A stretch of 64,000 nucleotides of DNA, from contig NZ_LMOZ01000001.1 in assembly GCF_001423695.1 (NCBI RefSeq), forward strand, positions 1 through 64,000. The letters run 5' to 3'. The stretch's first letter is position 1. Each line of letters opens with the position of its first letter. This DNA comes from Leifsonia sp. Leaf336. Its GTDB lineage: Bacteria; Actinomycetota; Actinomycetes; Actinomycetales; Microbacteriaceae. The notes under the pieces were generated by a model, which did no database searches, was not told the origin of the DNA, and worked only from the letters and a program-made list of their open reading frames with translations. Below are positions 18,843 to 27,931 of this stretch, in pieces. Both the position numbers and the translations under genes were made by a program.

Positions 18843-19529
18843 TTGGCTTCTCTCCCGCGCCGCCCTCACCCGCTGCGCCCCTGGAGCCCCGTCTCCGGAT
18901 GGGGCGCGCTCCGTTCCCTGTGGAGCGCACCGGCCATCGGGAGGCCGGTCGAGGCGCACGAAGTGCGGACGGCGCGCCTGCTCCTGCGTCCCTACCGGGT
19001 GTCCGACGAGGCCGACTGGCGTCGCATCGAGGACGACGAGGAGGTGCGCCTCGGGCTCGACTGGCCGCTGCGAACGGCTCGTCAGGTGAGGGAACACCTG
19101 GTCGACCGCACCGCCCACACCACGCTCTCGCGCCCGGGGGACCTCCTGGTGCTCGCCATGGAGCTCGACGGCCACGTGATCGGCGATGTCTCGCTACACC
19201 TGCGGACCGTCGCTCTAGAGACCCGCGTCGCCGAGATCGGCTGGCTGCAGCTCACGGCCGCGGGAGGTCACGGGTACGCCACGGAGGCTGCGCGCGCCAT
19301 GCTCGATCTCGCGTTCGACGAGCTCGGCGCCTGCCTGGTGACGGCGGTCGTCGCCCGCTCGAACATCGCGTCGGCGCGGCTCGCCCTGCGCCTCGGCTTC
19401 CGCCCCGCCGGCGGGACCGCCGATCACGCCACGTTCGTGATCGCGGCGAGCGAGCATCGGCCGGCCCGGCCGGTCCGCGGGGCCTCCGAAGCCTCGCCGC
19501 CCCGGCCGGAAAGTGTCGAGAAACTCTGA
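18843..19529 (+). CDS. GNAT-family N-acetyltransferase
   Basis: A 228-residue protein whose GNAT domain begins near residue 40 (VRTARLLLRPYRVSDEADW), typical of RimJ/RimL-like acetyltransferases that acetylate protein N-termini or small molecules. The acetyl-CoA loop is in WLQLTAAGGHGYATEAARAM, an R/Q-x-x-G-x-G/A-like site with Gly-His-Gly, and NIASARLALRLGFRPAG is the usual C-terminal helix. The TTG start at 18843 is preceded by AGGAGAGGAGG at five bases. The first 35 residues are Pro/Trp-rich and outside the family. The substrate is unknown. Confidence 0.8.
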   Translation: MASLPRRPHPLRPWSPVSGWGALRSLWSAPAIGRPVEAHEVRTARLLLRPYRVSDEADWRRIEDDEEVRLGLDWPLRTARQVREHLVDRTAHTTLSRPGDLLVLAMELDGHVIGDVSLHLRTVALETRVAEIGWLQLTAAGGHGYATEAARAMLDLAFDELGACLVTAVVARSNIASARLALRLGFRPAGGTADHATFVIAASEHRPARPVRGASEASPPRPESVEKL

Positions 19530-19599
19530 TTTCACACAGAATGCTTTCGGTTTCCGTCACATTTCTTCGCAGCGACAACCGATTTCGTAGCAGAAAAGC

Positions 19600-19629
19600 T
19601 TTACGTAGGCGCCATCCACTTGCTAACGT
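19600..19629 (+). promoter_or_regulatory. Promoter of the APC permease gene
   Basis: TTTACG and TAACGT are separated by 18 bases inside an unusually AT-rich stretch (19550-19630) before ATG 19667. GGGAGAG precedes the ATG as a ribosome site. Confidence 0.45.
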
Positions 19630-19666
19630 CCCTCTGTCGCACACGCGACCCTAGCCAGGGAGAGCA

Positions 19667-21184
19667 ATGACGCAGGAAGATTCCCGGGCGGATTCCGTAG
19701 CACTCGGCAACGGAGCCGACCCTCGCGGAGGCGAAGACAAGCACGCACTGCAGGCGGACGGGGTGAGCGCCGCCGGCTCCATCGTGATGGCTGTCGCAGG
19801 CAGCGCGCCCGCCTACTCGATCGCGGCCACGACCGCGACGCTCGTCGGCGCCGCCGCGCTCGGCGCACCGGCCGCACTGCTCTGGTGCGGCATCCCGATG
19901 CTCGGCATCGCGTGGGCGTTCCTCTATCTGGGACGCGCGGATGTCAACGCCGGAGCCACGTACTCGTGGGTCGCCCGGGCCCTCCACCCCATCCTCGGCT
20001 TCCTGTCCGGCTGGGCGCTGGTGATCTCGGCGACGATCTTCATGGTCGCGGGAGCCCTCCCCGCCGGTGCGATGACCGTCACGCTGTTCGCGCCCGACCA
20101 GGCGAACAACGCCTGGCTCATCACCGGAGTGGGCGCCATCTGGTTCCTCGTGATGGCGGCGTGCGTGCTGTTCGGCGTCCACGTGACCGCTCGGGCGCAG
20201 TGGATCATGTCGCTCATCGAGGTCGGCATCCTCATCCTCTTCGCCGTGCTGATGATCGTGCGGGCGGCGACCAGCAGCCACGCCGGACCGAACTTCTCGT
20301 GGGACTGGCTGGGCTTCAGCCACCTGAGCGGCCAGGGCGTCTTCGTCTCGGCCGCCCTGATCGCCGCCTTCTACTACTGGGGCTGGGACGTCTCGTCGAA
20401 CCTGAACGAGGAGACGAAGGACGGCCACAAGAACGCGGGCTCGGCCGGCATCATCGGCATCGTCATCGTCTTCCTGCTCTTCGAGATCTTCACCATCGCG
20501 ACGCTGGTCATGCTGCCGTCGAAGACGATCGAGAACAACAGCGCGAACATCCTCTCGGTGCTCGGCGACGCGGTCTGGCCGGGCATCGGCGGCAAGATCC
20601 TCGTGGTCGCCGTGGCGCTGTCGACCATCGCGACGTTGGAGACCACGCTCATCCAGGTGACCCGCACCCTGTTCGCCATGGGCCGCGACCACACCATCCC
20701 GAAGGCGTTCGGGCGCATCCACCCGCGCTGGCGGACCCCGGCGTTCGCGACCCTCATCGTCGTCGCCGTGTCGATCATCCTGTTCGTGGGCTCCAACCTG
20801 CTCGGGTCGGTCGGCGAGATCATGACCAACGCCATCGCCTCGATCGGCATGCAGATCGCGTTCTACTACACGCTCGCGGGCGTGGCCGTGGTGGTCGCGT
20901 ACCGGCGGGTGCTGTTCAAGTCGGTGAAGAACTTCCTGCTGATCTTCCTCTGGCCGGCGGCAGGAGCGATCTTCATGGGCGTGATCTTCGTGATGGGCAT
21001 CAGCCAGAACGACCCGATCGTCAACATCCTCGGCGTCGGCCTCATCGTCCTGGGTATCGTGCCGCTGGTGCTCTTCTACCGGAAGGGCAAGGACTACTAC
21101 ACGCGCCGCCCGCTGGAGCTCCCCGCGGAGCTCGACGCCAAGGCTCCGGCGAACATCGACGACAAGGATCCCGCCGCGCTCTGA
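19667..21184 (+). CDS. APC-superfamily amino-acid permease
   Basis: A 505-residue permease with about 12 hydrophobic helices after a 35-residue polar N-terminus. The first helix carries the amino-acid-binding loop AVAGSAPAYSIAATTATLVG. YYWGWDVSSNLNEETKDGHK around residue 235-255 is the conserved helix-6 region of the APC fold, as in YfnA/GabP-type carriers. It would import an amino acid or polyamine with protons. It stands alone, with its own promoter and a hairpin terminator at 21201. The specific substrate cannot be read. Confidence 0.9.
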   Translation: MTQEDSRADSVALGNGADPRGGEDKHALQADGVSAAGSIVMAVAGSAPAYSIAATTATLVGAAALGAPAALLWCGIPMLGIAWAFLYLGRADVNAGATYSWVARALHPILGFLSGWALVISATIFMVAGALPAGAMTVTLFAPDQANNAWLITGVGAIWFLVMAACVLFGVHVTARAQWIMSLIEVGILILFAVLMIVRAATSSHAGPNFSWDWLGFSHLSGQGVFVSAALIAAFYYWGWDVSSNLNEETKDGHKNAGSAGIIGIVIVFLLFEIFTIATLVMLPSKTIENNSANILSVLGDAVWPGIGGKILVVAVALSTIATLETTLIQVTRTLFAMGRDHTIPKAFGRIHPRWRTPAFATLIVVAVSIILFVGSNLLGSVGEIMTNAIASIGMQIAFYYTLAGVAVVVAYRRVLFKSVKNFLLIFLWPAAGAIFMGVIFVMGISQNDPIVNILGVGLIVLGIVPLVLFYRKGKDYYTRRPLELPAELDAKAPANIDDKDPAAL

Positions 21185-21200
21185 CGAGTCTCGACCCGGC

Positions 21201-21244
21201 GCGACCGCCCGGCATCCTCCAACCCTCGGATGCTCGGCGGTCGC
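21201..21244 (+). terminator. Terminator hairpin after permease gene
   Basis: Outer stem GCGACCGCC/GGCGGTCGC and inner stem GCATCC/GGATGC with small bulges, 16 bases after the permease stop. It insulates the permease from the copper locus. Confidence 0.65.
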
Positions 21245-21305
21245 GTCATGTCCGGCGCTGCCCCGCAGCCGCGTCACGCACTTCGACCGCGTGTAGAACG
21301 CCGCG

Positions 21306-21311
21306 TAGAGT
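21306..21311 (+). promoter_or_regulatory. -10 box of leaderless promoter for the copper locus
   Basis: TAGAGT seven bases before ATG 21319. Confidence 0.5.
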
Positions 21312-21318
21312 GGGTCGC

Positions 21319-21963
21319 ATGAGTTCGCGCGGAGCCCGGGTCGCTCGCGGCTTCGCCGCCGCGTCCGTCGCGACCCTCGTCGCCGCTCTGTTCCACATGG
21401 TGGGAGGCGGCCTGGCGCCGAGCGCGCTCGCCCTCACGCTCAGCCTCGTGTTCTCATCGCTCGGAAGCATCGCCCTGGTGGGCAAGCGGGTCGCCGCGTG
21501 GAGGCTGACCATGTCCGTGCTGGTCAGCCAGTTCCTGTTCCACGCGCTCTTCACACTGAGCCCCTCGGCGACGTTCAGCGGGATGCCGGCCGACGGCCAC
21601 CTCCACGCGGGCATGCACCTGACCCTGGTGCCGGGCTCGACCCCGGTGGCCCCGGCGCCCGGGATGACGATGCCGGCGATGATCTTCGGCGACAGCCCGT
21701 GGATGTGGCTCTCGCACGCCGCTGCCGCGCTGCTGACCATCGCAGCGCTGCTGCACGGCGAGCGCACGCTGCTGGCGGTCGCGCGGTTCGCGTTCTTCGT
21801 CCTGGGCCGGCTCGTCGACCGCGTGACAGCGGTGCGAGCGCAGCCGCTTCGGCGCGTCGCAACCGCGCTCGCCGACGCACCGCTCGGCCCCCGCCGGCTC
21901 GACCCCGTGCTCGACGGAAGACGTCGCCGCGGGCCGCCCACGGTGTTCGTCCCGGTCGGCTGA
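21319..21963 (+). CDS. Met/His-rich membrane protein of copper locus
   Basis: A 214-residue membrane protein with about five hydrophobic helices (for example ALALTLSLVFSSLGSIALVG and SHAAAALLTIAALLHGE). Between helices 3 and 4 lies a loop with many potential copper ligands: GMPADGHLHAGMHLTLVPG and PGMTMPAMIFG. A basic, likely cytoplasmic C-terminus follows. The genes downstream are YcnI and CopC, so a role in copper handling at the membrane is likely, either uptake or delivery. I do not recognise the exact family. Transcription probably starts at the ATG. Confidence 0.7.
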   Translation: MSSRGARVARGFAAASVATLVAALFHMVGGGLAPSALALTLSLVFSSLGSIALVGKRVAAWRLTMSVLVSQFLFHALFTLSPSATFSGMPADGHLHAGMHLTLVPGSTPVAPAPGMTMPAMIFGDSPWMWLSHAAAALLTIAALLHGERTLLAVARFAFFVLGRLVDRVTAVRAQPLRRVATALADAPLGPRRLDPVLDGRRRRGPPTVFVPVG

Positions 21964-22109
21964 ACAGCACTCTGCGTCTCGCCGCCGTCCGGGGAATGCT
22001 CCCTCCTCGCCATCCGCCGCACAGCAACCGCCGTCGCGGGATCGGCCCGGAGGCCTCATCCATCCCCTCACCCGGCCCGCGTCGACGCGGCCGAGAATCG
22101 GACGAACCC

Positions 22110-22904
22110 ATGAACAACTCCATCACGCGCAGCCGCCTGCGCCTCCGAACCGCAGCCGTGGCCGGCTCGGCCTCCGTCGCCGCGATCGCCCTCGCTCTCG
22201 CGGCGCCGCTCGCCGCCAGCGCGCACGTCCACGTCGACCCCGACCAGGCTTCCGTCGGCAGTTACGCCACGCTCACCTTCAAGGTCCCCACCGAGTCGGC
22301 GACCGCCGGCACGGTCAAGCTGGAGGTCGACCTCCCGACCGCCACGCCGCTCGGCTCGGTGTCGTACCAGCCGCTCGCCGGCTGGACGACCCAGGTCGTC
22401 ACCGAGAAGCTCGCGAAGCCGATCAAGACCGACGACGGCACGGTCACGGAGGCGCCGGTCAAGGTCGTCTGGACCGCAGAGCCGGGCGTGCAGATCGCGC
22501 CGGGTCAGTTCCAGCAGTTCGTGATCTCGGCGGGCGCGATGCCCGACACCGGGAGCATCGTGCTGCCGACCCACCAGTTCTACTCCGACGGCTCGGTGGT
22601 GGACTGGGATCAGAAGACACCGGCCTCCGGAGCCGAGCCGGAGCACCCGGCCCCCACGGTCTACATCAACGACGCGCCTCCGGCCGCCGACGGCGGGGCG
22701 ACCGGGCTGCTGGCGACCCCGACAGCCGTCGCTCCGGCGACGCCATCGGCGGCCTCCCCCGCGGCGGCCGCGACCGCGATCGGCCTGGGTATCGGCGGCC
22801 TGCTTCTCGGCGCCGTCGCGCTCGTCGTCTCGGTGGTGGCGCTGATGCGTCGCCCGCGCCCCGCGACCGTGCCGGCGGCCCCGACGGAAGGGACGAAGTC
22901 ATGA
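22110..22904 (+). CDS. ycnI: YcnI-family (DUF1775) copper-binding exported protein
   Basis: A 264-residue exported protein with signal peptide (residues 1-32, ending AASA) directly followed by the mature N-terminal His of AHVHVDPDQASVGSYAT. In YcnI this N-terminal His with a nearby Glu coordinates Cu(II). The DUF1775 beta-sandwich continues to about residue 185 (FVISAGAMPDTGSIVLPTHQ, YSDGSVVDWDQ). A Pro/Ala linker and one C-terminal membrane helix (GLGIGGLLLGAVALVVSVVA) anchor it outside the cell. It overlaps the CopC gene by four bases (ATGA), so both are co-translated. Confidence 0.92.
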   Translation: MNNSITRSRLRLRTAAVAGSASVAAIALALAAPLAASAHVHVDPDQASVGSYATLTFKVPTESATAGTVKLEVDLPTATPLGSVSYQPLAGWTTQVVTEKLAKPIKTDDGTVTEAPVKVVWTAEPGVQIAPGQFQQFVISAGAMPDTGSIVLPTHQFYSDGSVVDWDQKTPASGAEPEHPAPTVYINDAPPAADGGATGLLATPTAVAPATPSAASPAAAATAIGLGIGGLLLGAVALVVSVVALMRRPRPATVPAAPTEGTKS

Positions 22905-23623
22905 TGCGCGAGACCGGAACGCCCACGTGGCGCAGCCGCCGACGCGGCGTCGCCGCCGTCGGGGCGATGCTCGTGGCGGCCGCGCTGGCGCTCGCTCCGG
23001 CCGCGGCTGCGAGTGCGCACGACTACCTGGTGGAGACCTCCCCTGCCAGCGGAGCGACGCAGACCGAGCCGTTGACGCAGGTGAGCCTGACGTTCAACGA
23101 CCGGGTGCTCGACCTGACCGGTGACGGCAAGTCGGCGATCCTCCAAGTGAGTTCGGGAGGCCGCTACTTCGAGACCGGGTGCCCGACGATCCTCGATCGC
23201 GGCGTGAGCGCGCCGGTGACTCTCGGCGCGGCCGGCGCGTACACCGTGAACTGGCAGATCGTCTCGGCCGACGGCCACACGGTCTCGGGCACCTACGGGT
23301 TCGAGTACAAGCCGGCCTCGGGCGCCGCGGCGGCGTCCAGCGGCTCGGCGACGCCGACGTGCGGCGCTCCGGCGACTCCGGGAGACGTGGTGGCGACCCC
23401 GGGAGCGGTGGCCCCGACGCCCGGTGAGACGGTGTCGACCTCGGCGCCCGCGACCGCTCCGTCGTCGACCGACAGCGGCCTCCCGCTCGTCATCGGGATC
23501 GGCATCGGCATCGTGGTGCTCGCGCTGATCGGCGTGGTCATCGTCATCCTCACCGCGAGGCGCAAGCCCCCGCAGCCCCCGGAGGGCCCACAGGCTCCGC
23601 AGGCGCCCACCTCGGAGGACTGA
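22901..23623 (+). CDS. copC: CopC-domain copper-binding protein, membrane-anchored
   Basis: A 240-residue exported CopC-family protein. The signal peptide ends ASA and the mature protein starts [12 protein letters not shown], giving the N-terminal copper-binding His. The beta-barrel carries [15 protein letters not shown] and [15 protein letters not shown], whose His is the second conserved ligand. Thr/Pro-rich linker and one membrane helix ([20 protein letters not shown]) precede a Pro-rich cytoplasmic tail. No CopD is fused or adjacent, unlike many loci; the membrane protein at 21319 may serve in its place. ATG 22901 and 22904 are both possible starts. The palindromic element at 23628 follows the stop. 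Confidence 0.92.
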   Translation: MMRETGTPTWRSRRRGVAAVGAMLVAAALALAPAAAASAHDYLVETSPASGATQTEPLTQVSLTFNDRVLDLTGDGKSAILQVSSGGRYFETGCPTILDRGVSAPVTLGAAGAYTVNWQIVSADGHTVSGTYGFEYKPASGAAAASSGSATPTCGAPATPGDVVATPGAVAPTPGETVSTSAPATAPSSTDSGLPLVIGIGIGIVVLALIGVVIVILTARRKPPQPPEGPQAPQAPTSED

Positions 23624-23627
23624 TCCT

Positions 23628-23684
23628 CGAAGGGCACGTCGTTGTCACTTTCGCCCCCGAAAAGCGACAACGACGTGCCCTTCG
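23628..23684. terminator. Palindromic element, copy B (bidirectional terminator-like)
   Basis: Near-perfect 24-bp inverted repeat beginning CGAAGGGCACGTCGTTGTC with an 8-base loop, five bases after the CopC stop and six before the stop of the convergent gene. Arms and right flank (CCTTCGGCGTTC) match copy C at 34276. Confidence 0.75.
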
Positions 23685-23690
23685 GCGTTC

Positions 23691-24032
23691 TCAGTCGTGC
23701 TTGCGCTTCTTCGCGCTCGGCGCGTCGAGCAGCGAGAGCCAGAACAGCAGGGCCAGCAGACCGAAGATCACCAGGGCGAGCACGAGGTCGGTCCACTCGA
23801 ACGGGATGAACGTGCCGTCGATCGACAGCACCAGTACGGTCTCGATGATCCCGAAGATCAGGAAGAACACGCCGAGGAGGGTGCGCGTCAGCCGGACGCG
23901 CCCGCGTCGGTGCACCTCCACCCGCCGCAGCTCGACCATGAGCGTCAGCAGGAGCAGCGGGAGGACCTGGGCGAGCGTCGCGGCGGTCGCGCTGTCGAGG
24001 AGCACGACCCGCACGTCCATCGGGTCGATCAT
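23691..24032 (-). CDS. Small multi-pass membrane protein
   Basis: A 113-residue protein with three hydrophobic helices: [36 protein letters not shown] and [20 protein letters not shown]. Basic segments ([13 protein letters not shown] and the tail SAKKRKHD) would face the cytoplasm. I do not recognise the family. ATG 24032 is supported by a TAGCCT -10 box seven bases upstream, implying a leaderless message. It diverges from clpB and converges with copC. Confidence 0.75.
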   Translation of the reverse strand: MIDPMDVRVVLLDSATAATLAQVLPLLLLTLMVELRRVEVHRRGRVRLTRTLLGVFFLIFGIIETVLVLSIDGTFIPFEWTDLVLALVIFGLLALLFWLSLLDAPSAKKRKHD

Positions 24033-24039
24033 GGAGTTC

Positions 24040-24045
24040 AGGCTA
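24040..24045 (-). promoter_or_regulatory. -10 box of leaderless promoter
   Basis: TAGCCT on the minus strand, seven bases before ATG 24032. Confidence 0.45.
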
Positions 24046-24100
24046 GTCGCCCTGGTGGCCGGAAAGCGTCGAAAGAATCCGGAATAGCCCTCGCCAAACC

Positions 24101-24127
24101 AAAGTTGAGCTTAGTAGACTCAACTTT
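24101..24127. promoter_or_regulatory. HAIR (HspR-associated inverted repeat) operator
   Basis: AAAGTTGAG and CTCAACTTT form perfect 9-bp arms separated by nine bases. The core TTGAG-N9-CTCAA fits the known HAIR consensus CTTGAGT-N7-ACTCAAG. It lies 31 bases before the ClpB start, so HspR would repress clpB and release it on heat or protein damage. Confidence 0.85.
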
Positions 24128-24158
24128 GTCACAGGACTTCGAAAGGAAATCACGGAGA

Positions 24159-26318
24159 ATGGCGAACATGCAAGGCGCCCCCTCCACGCAGGAGGAGGCG
24201 AAGAGCGCCCTCGAACAGTACGGCATCAACCTCACCGAGATCGCGAAGAGCGGCAAGCTCGACCCGGTGATCGGGCGTGACGCCGAGATCCGCCGGGTCA
24301 GCCAGGTGCTGACGCGGCGCACCAAGAACAACCCCGTGCTCATCGGCGAGCCCGGCGTCGGCAAGACCGCCGTCGTCGAAGGGCTGGCCCAGCGGATCGT
24401 CGCCGGCGACGTCGCCGACTCGCTCAAGGGCAAGCAGCTCGTGACGCTCGACCTGTCCGCCCTGGTGGCCGGTGCGATGTACCGCGGCCAGTTCGAGGAG
24501 CGGCTCAAGGCCGTCCTCAAGGAGATCAACGACGCCGAGGGCGAGATCATCACCTTCGTCGACGAGCTGCACATCCTCATGGGCGCCGGCGGCGGGGAGG
24601 GCTCGGTCGCGGCCTCCAACATGCTGAAGCCGATGCTGGCCCGCGGCGAGCTGCGCCTGATCGGCGCGACGACGCTCAACGAGTACCGCGAGTTCATCGA
24701 GAAGGACGCCGCGCTCGAGCGCCGGTTCCAGCAGGTCTACGTCGGCGAGCCGAGCGTGGAGGACACGGTCGCGATCCTGCGCGGGCTCAAGGGCCGCTAT
24801 GAGGCGCACCACGGCGTCACGATCGAGGACTCCGCACTGGTCGCCGCGGCCTCCCTGTCGAACCGGTACATCACCGCCCGGCAGCTGCCCGACAAGGCGA
24901 TCGACCTCATCGACGAGGCCGCCAGCCGGCTGAAGATGGAGATCGACTCCGCTCCGGTGGAGATCGACACCCTGCAGCGTCAGGTCGAGCGCATGAAGCT
25001 CGAGGAATTCGCGCTCAAGAAGGAGAAGGACGAAGCCAGCAAGGAGCGTCTCGAGCAGCTGCGCCAGCGCCTCCACGAGCAGGAGGGCGAACTGGAGGCG
25101 CTGCAGGAGCGGTGGCGGGCCGAGAAGGCCTCCCTCAACCGGGTCGGCGAGCTGCGCTCGCAACTCGAAGAGGCCAAGACCCGGCGCGACCTCGCGCTGC
25201 GCGACGGCCGCTACCAGGAGGCCTCGCGCATCGAGTACGAGACGATCCCGGGCATCGAGCGCGAGCTGGCGGAGGCCGAGCAGGCCGAGCAGAACCCCGA
25301 CCACCCGCGCATGGTGAACGAGCAGGTCACCGCCGACGACATCGCCGCGGTGGTCGCCGCGTGGACCGGCATCCCGGTCGCCCGGCTCACCCAGGGCGAG
25401 ACGGAGAAGCTGCTGCACCTGGAGCACGAGCTCGGCCGCCGGATCATCGGCCAGAAGAAGGCCGTGCAGGCCGTCGCCGACGCCGTGCGCCGCACGCGCG
25501 CGGGCATCTCCGACCCTGGTCGCCCGACGGGCTCGTTCCTGTTCCTCGGCCCGACGGGTGTCGGCAAGACCGAGCTCGCGAAGGCGCTCGCCGCGTTCCT
25601 GTTCGACGACGAGAAGGCGATGGTGCGCATCGACATGAGCGAGTACGGGGAGAAGTTCTCCGTCTCGCGGCTCGTCGGAGCCCCTCCCGGCTATGTCGGT
25701 TATGAGCAGGGCGGTCAGCTGACGGAGGCCGTGCGGCGGCGTCCGTACTCGGTCATCCTCCTCGACGAGGTCGAGAAGGCGCACCCCGAGGTGTTCGACG
25801 TGCTGCTGCAGGTGCTCGACGACGGTCGGCTCACCGATGGCCAGGGCCGCACGGTCGACTTCCGCAACACGATCCTCATCCTGACCTCCAACCTGGGCAG
25901 CCAGTACCTGGTCGACCCGACCCTGAACGAGACCGAGCGCGAAGAGGCCGTCTTGCAGATGGTGCGGCAGGCGTTCAAGCCCGAGTTCGTCAACCGGCTC
26001 GACGACATCGTGGTGTTCTCGACGCTGAACCAGGAGGAGCTCGGCGAGATCGTCGAGCTGAACATCGATCGTCTGATGCGGCGGCTGGAGGAGCGCCGGC
26101 TGGAGCTGGCGGTCACGCCCGACGCCCGGCGCTGGCTGGCCGAGCGCGGCTACGACCCGATCTACGGCGCTCGCCCGTTGCGTCGTCTGATGCAGCGCGA
26201 GATCGAGGACCGGCTGGCGACGGAGCTCCTCGCAGGCGAGATCCGCGACGGCGACCAGGTGCGGGTCGACCTCGCCCCCGACGGCGACCGCCTCACCGTC
26301 GCCCCCATACGCGACTGA
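24159..26318 (+). CDS. clpB: ClpB disaggregase lacking the N-terminal domain
   Basis: A 719-residue AAA+ chaperone that threads aggregated proteins through a hexameric pore together with DnaK. NBD1 has Walker A GEPGVGKT near residue 60 and the pore loop in [16 protein letters not shown] coiled-coil middle domain spans about residues 255-395 ([20 protein letters not shown]). NBD2 has Walker A GPTGVGKT near residue 465 and pore loop [13 protein letters not shown]. The usual Clp_N substrate-collar domain (about 140 residues) is absent; the protein starts about 30 residues before the NBD1 linker, like the short ClpB isoform of other bacteria. ATG 24159 is used; ATG 24168 is possible. A HAIR operator upstream predicts HspR control. 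Confidence 0.93.
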   Translation: MANMQGAPSTQEEAKSALEQYGINLTEIAKSGKLDPVIGRDAEIRRVSQVLTRRTKNNPVLIGEPGVGKTAVVEGLAQRIVAGDVADSLKGKQLVTLDLSALVAGAMYRGQFEERLKAVLKEINDAEGEIITFVDELHILMGAGGGEGSVAASNMLKPMLARGELRLIGATTLNEYREFIEKDAALERRFQQVYVGEPSVEDTVAILRGLKGRYEAHHGVTIEDSALVAAASLSNRYITARQLPDKAIDLIDEAASRLKMEIDSAPVEIDTLQRQVERMKLEEFALKKEKDEASKERLEQLRQRLHEQEGELEALQERWRAEKASLNRVGELRSQLEEAKTRRDLALRDGRYQEASRIEYETIPGIERELAEAEQAEQNPDHPRMVNEQVTADDIAAVVAAWTGIPVARLTQGETEKLLHLEHELGRRIIGQKKAVQAVADAVRRTRAGISDPGRPTGSFLFLGPTGVGKTELAKALAAFLFDDEKAMVRIDMSEYGEKFSVSRLVGAPPGYVGYEQGGQLTEAVRRRPYSVILLDEVEKAHPEVFDVLLQVLDDGRLTDGQGRTVDFRNTILILTSNLGSQYLVDPTLNETEREEAVLQMVRQAFKPEFVNRLDDIVVFSTLNQEELGEIVELNIDRLMRRLEERRLELAVTPDARRWLAERGYDPIYGARPLRRLMQREIEDRLATELLAGEIRDGDQVRVDLAPDGDRLTVAPIRD

Positions 26319-26328
26319 CGGCCGAAAC

Positions 26329-26373
26329 GTGAGCAGGTGCGGGAATCCTCGATGGATTCCCGCACCTGCTCAC
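26329..26373. terminator. Perfect 20-bp-stem hairpin between clpB and tail-collar operon
   Basis: GTGAGCAGGTGCGGGAATCC returns as its exact complement after a 5-base loop. It is 10 bases past the clpB stop and 10 before the stop of the convergent tail-collar gene, so it can serve both. Its sequence is unrelated to the GGGCACGTCG element family. Confidence 0.8.
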
Positions 26374-26383
26374 TCGTCGCGGG

Positions 26384-26899
26384 CTACTGCCGCGGCGGGT
26401 AGACGCCTTGCAGCGCGATGATGTAGTTCAGCACGAGATACGGCTGCATGTTGTTGTGCGGCTGCGAGGCGCCCGCGGGCGCGATGGCGTTCGCGGCGAG
26501 CGGGACGCTCGGGCCGGTGCCGTAGGCGCTCTCCTGGGTGCGGCCCACCCGCGGCATGGCGAAGGTCGCGCCCGAGGGGCTCGCCGACGATCCCGGTCGG
26601 GCCGCTACGGAGAGCTGGTGACTGTGGGACGGGATCTCGCTCGCGAGGAGGCTGACGGTCTCCGCGCCTCCCTGCTGGCCCAGCCAGAACTGGTCGCTGT
26701 CCGCGCCGAGGACCGTGAGCCCCTGCAGGTTCGGGAGGGCGAAGGTCGACTTGCCGTCGCCGCCGTACGTGGTGCCGAGCAGCGAGAAGAGGGCCGTGTT
26801 CTGCGACAGCGGCAGGATCTGCCCGTTGCAGAACGCCCAGCCCTTCGGGGCGAAGTTGAAGGGGACGAGCCGGATCTCGGCGACGAAGGGGTTGCTCAT
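26384..26899 (-). CDS. Tail-collar/MdpB-like protein 1
   Basis: A 171-residue protein with the phage tail collar domain at its N-terminus: FAPKGWAFCNGQILPLSQNT, LFSLLGTTYGGDGKSTFALP, NLQG. The middle has SHSHQLSV followed by a Ser/Ala/Gly-rich stretch. The C-terminus ends QPHNNMQPYLVLNYIIALQG, the common closing motif of MdpB (microcystin-dependent protein) relatives. It has no signal peptide. Phage relatives form tail-fibre tips, but here no other phage gene is present. It is the last gene of the six-gene operon starting at 29164. Confidence 0.88.
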   Translation of the reverse strand: MSNPFVAEIRLVPFNFAPKGWAFCNGQILPLSQNTALFSLLGTTYGGDGKSTFALPNLQGLTVLGADSDQFWLGQQGGAETVSLLASEIPSHSHQLSVAARPGSSASPSGATFAMPRVGRTQESAYGTGPSVPLAANAIAPAGASQPHNNMQPYLVLNYIIALQGVYPPRQ

Positions 26900-26906
26900 C
26901 GTGACC

Positions 26907-27404
26907 TCAGTTCTGCGATGGGAAGATGCCCTGCAGGGCGATGACGTAATACAGGGCCAGGTAGGGCGCCGTGTTCTCGTGCGGCTGGTTCCCACCGGCC
27001 GTCGACACGCTGCCCGCGGCCATCGTGCCGGCGGCGGTCGCCGAGTAGGCGGCCTTGCCCGGCTGGGCGAGCACGGTCGAGGAGGTCGGGGTGCCGGTGC
27101 TCGCCGTGGCGGCGACCGAGGCGGGATGGACGTGCGAGGCCATCTCCGGCACCGACAGGGTGTGCGCGTACTCGCCCCCGGCCTCGCCGAGGGTGTGGCC
27201 GTTGCCCACCCCGACCGGCACGCGCCCCTGGAGGTTCGGCAGCGCGAAGGTGACCTGGCCGTCGCCGCCGAACGTGGTGCCCAGCAGTGCGAACAGTGCC
27301 TGGTTCTGGTTGATGGGCAGCAACTGGCCGTTGCACAGCGCCCAGCCCTTCGGCGGAAAGGCGAAGCTGACGAGTTTGATCTCGGACAGGAAGGGTTCGC
27401 TCAC
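26907..27404 (-). CDS. Tail-collar/MdpB-like protein 2
   Basis: A 165-residue paralogue of its neighbours: PKGWALCNGQLLPINQNQAL, LLGTTFGGDGQVTFALPNLQ, GRVPVGVGNGHTLGEAGGE, then ASHVHPASVAATAS and a closing QPHENTAPYLALYYVIALQG. GTG 27404 has GAGGACG seven bases upstream. It starts 14 bases after the stop of protein 3 and ends seven bases before protein 1. The Ala/Thr/Ser-rich middle differs most from the paralogues, so the three proteins may form a hetero-trimer or have different binding partners. Confidence 0.88.
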   Translation of the reverse strand: MSEPFLSEIKLVSFAFPPKGWALCNGQLLPINQNQALFALLGTTFGGDGQVTFALPNLQGRVPVGVGNGHTLGEAGGEYAHTLSVPEMASHVHPASVAATASTGTPTSSTVLAQPGKAAYSATAAGTMAAGSVSTAGGNQPHENTAPYLALYYVIALQGIFPSQN

Positions 27405-27418
27405 GGATCGTCCTCGGG

Positions 27419-27931
27419 TCAGGTCTGGCTGGGGTAGATGCCGAACAGCGAGATGATGAAGGTCATCGCGAGGTACGGCTGCCGGTTCTCGTGCGGCTGC
27501 GAGCCTCCGCCCGGCGCGATCTGCTGCGGCGAGAGCGTGGTGTCCGGTGCGTTCGCGGTGTACGGCGTGTCGGCCCAGACGCCCGGGTACGCGCCGTTCG
27601 CGCTCGCCGTGGTCGCGGCCGAGCCGGCGGTGACCGGATGCGAGTGCGCCGGTAGCTGGCCGGTGGTGAGCGTGACCTCGTCCGTTCCGCCGGTCTGGGC
27701 GATGGTGAAGGGGGCACCTCCCGGGCCTGTCCCGGCGTGCACGGGGAAACGGGCGTTCAGGTTCGGCAGGGCGAACGTCTCCTGGCCGTCGCCTCCGTAC
27801 GTGGTGCCGAGCAGGTTGAACAGCGTGTCGTACTCCGAGATCGGCAGCAGCTGGCCCTGGCACAGCGCCCAGCCCGCCGGTGGGAAGTTGCCCGCGAACA
27901 TGCGGATCTCCCCGATGTAGGGATCGCTCAT
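27419..27931 (-). CDS. Tail-collar/MdpB-like protein 3
   Basis: A 170-residue paralogue: PPAGWALCQGQLLPISEYDT, LLGTTYGGDGQETFALPNLN, ARFPVHAGTGPGGAPFTIAQ, then PAHSHPVTAGSAATTAS and the end motif QPHENRQPYLAMTFIISLFG. It is the first of the three to be translated and its ATG overlaps the upstream DUF6916-like gene (ATGA). The conserved xHSHxV segment in all three resembles a metal-binding or trimer-core motif of phage receptor-binding tips. Confidence 0.88.
   Translation of the reverse strand: MSDPYIGEIRMFAGNFPPAGWALCQGQLLPISEYDTLFNLLGTTYGGDGQETFALPNLNARFPVHAGTGPGGAPFTIAQTGGTDEVTLTTGQLPAHSHPVTAGSAATTASANGAYPGVWADTPYTANAPDTTLSPQQIAPGGGSQPHENRQPYLAMTFIISLFGIYPSQT

Noticed and set aside
26384-27931. 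Tail-collar genes as part of a prophage
   Set aside because: No integrase, terminase, capsid, tube or lysis gene, and no attachment repeat, lies in the window; neighbours are normal chromosomal genes.
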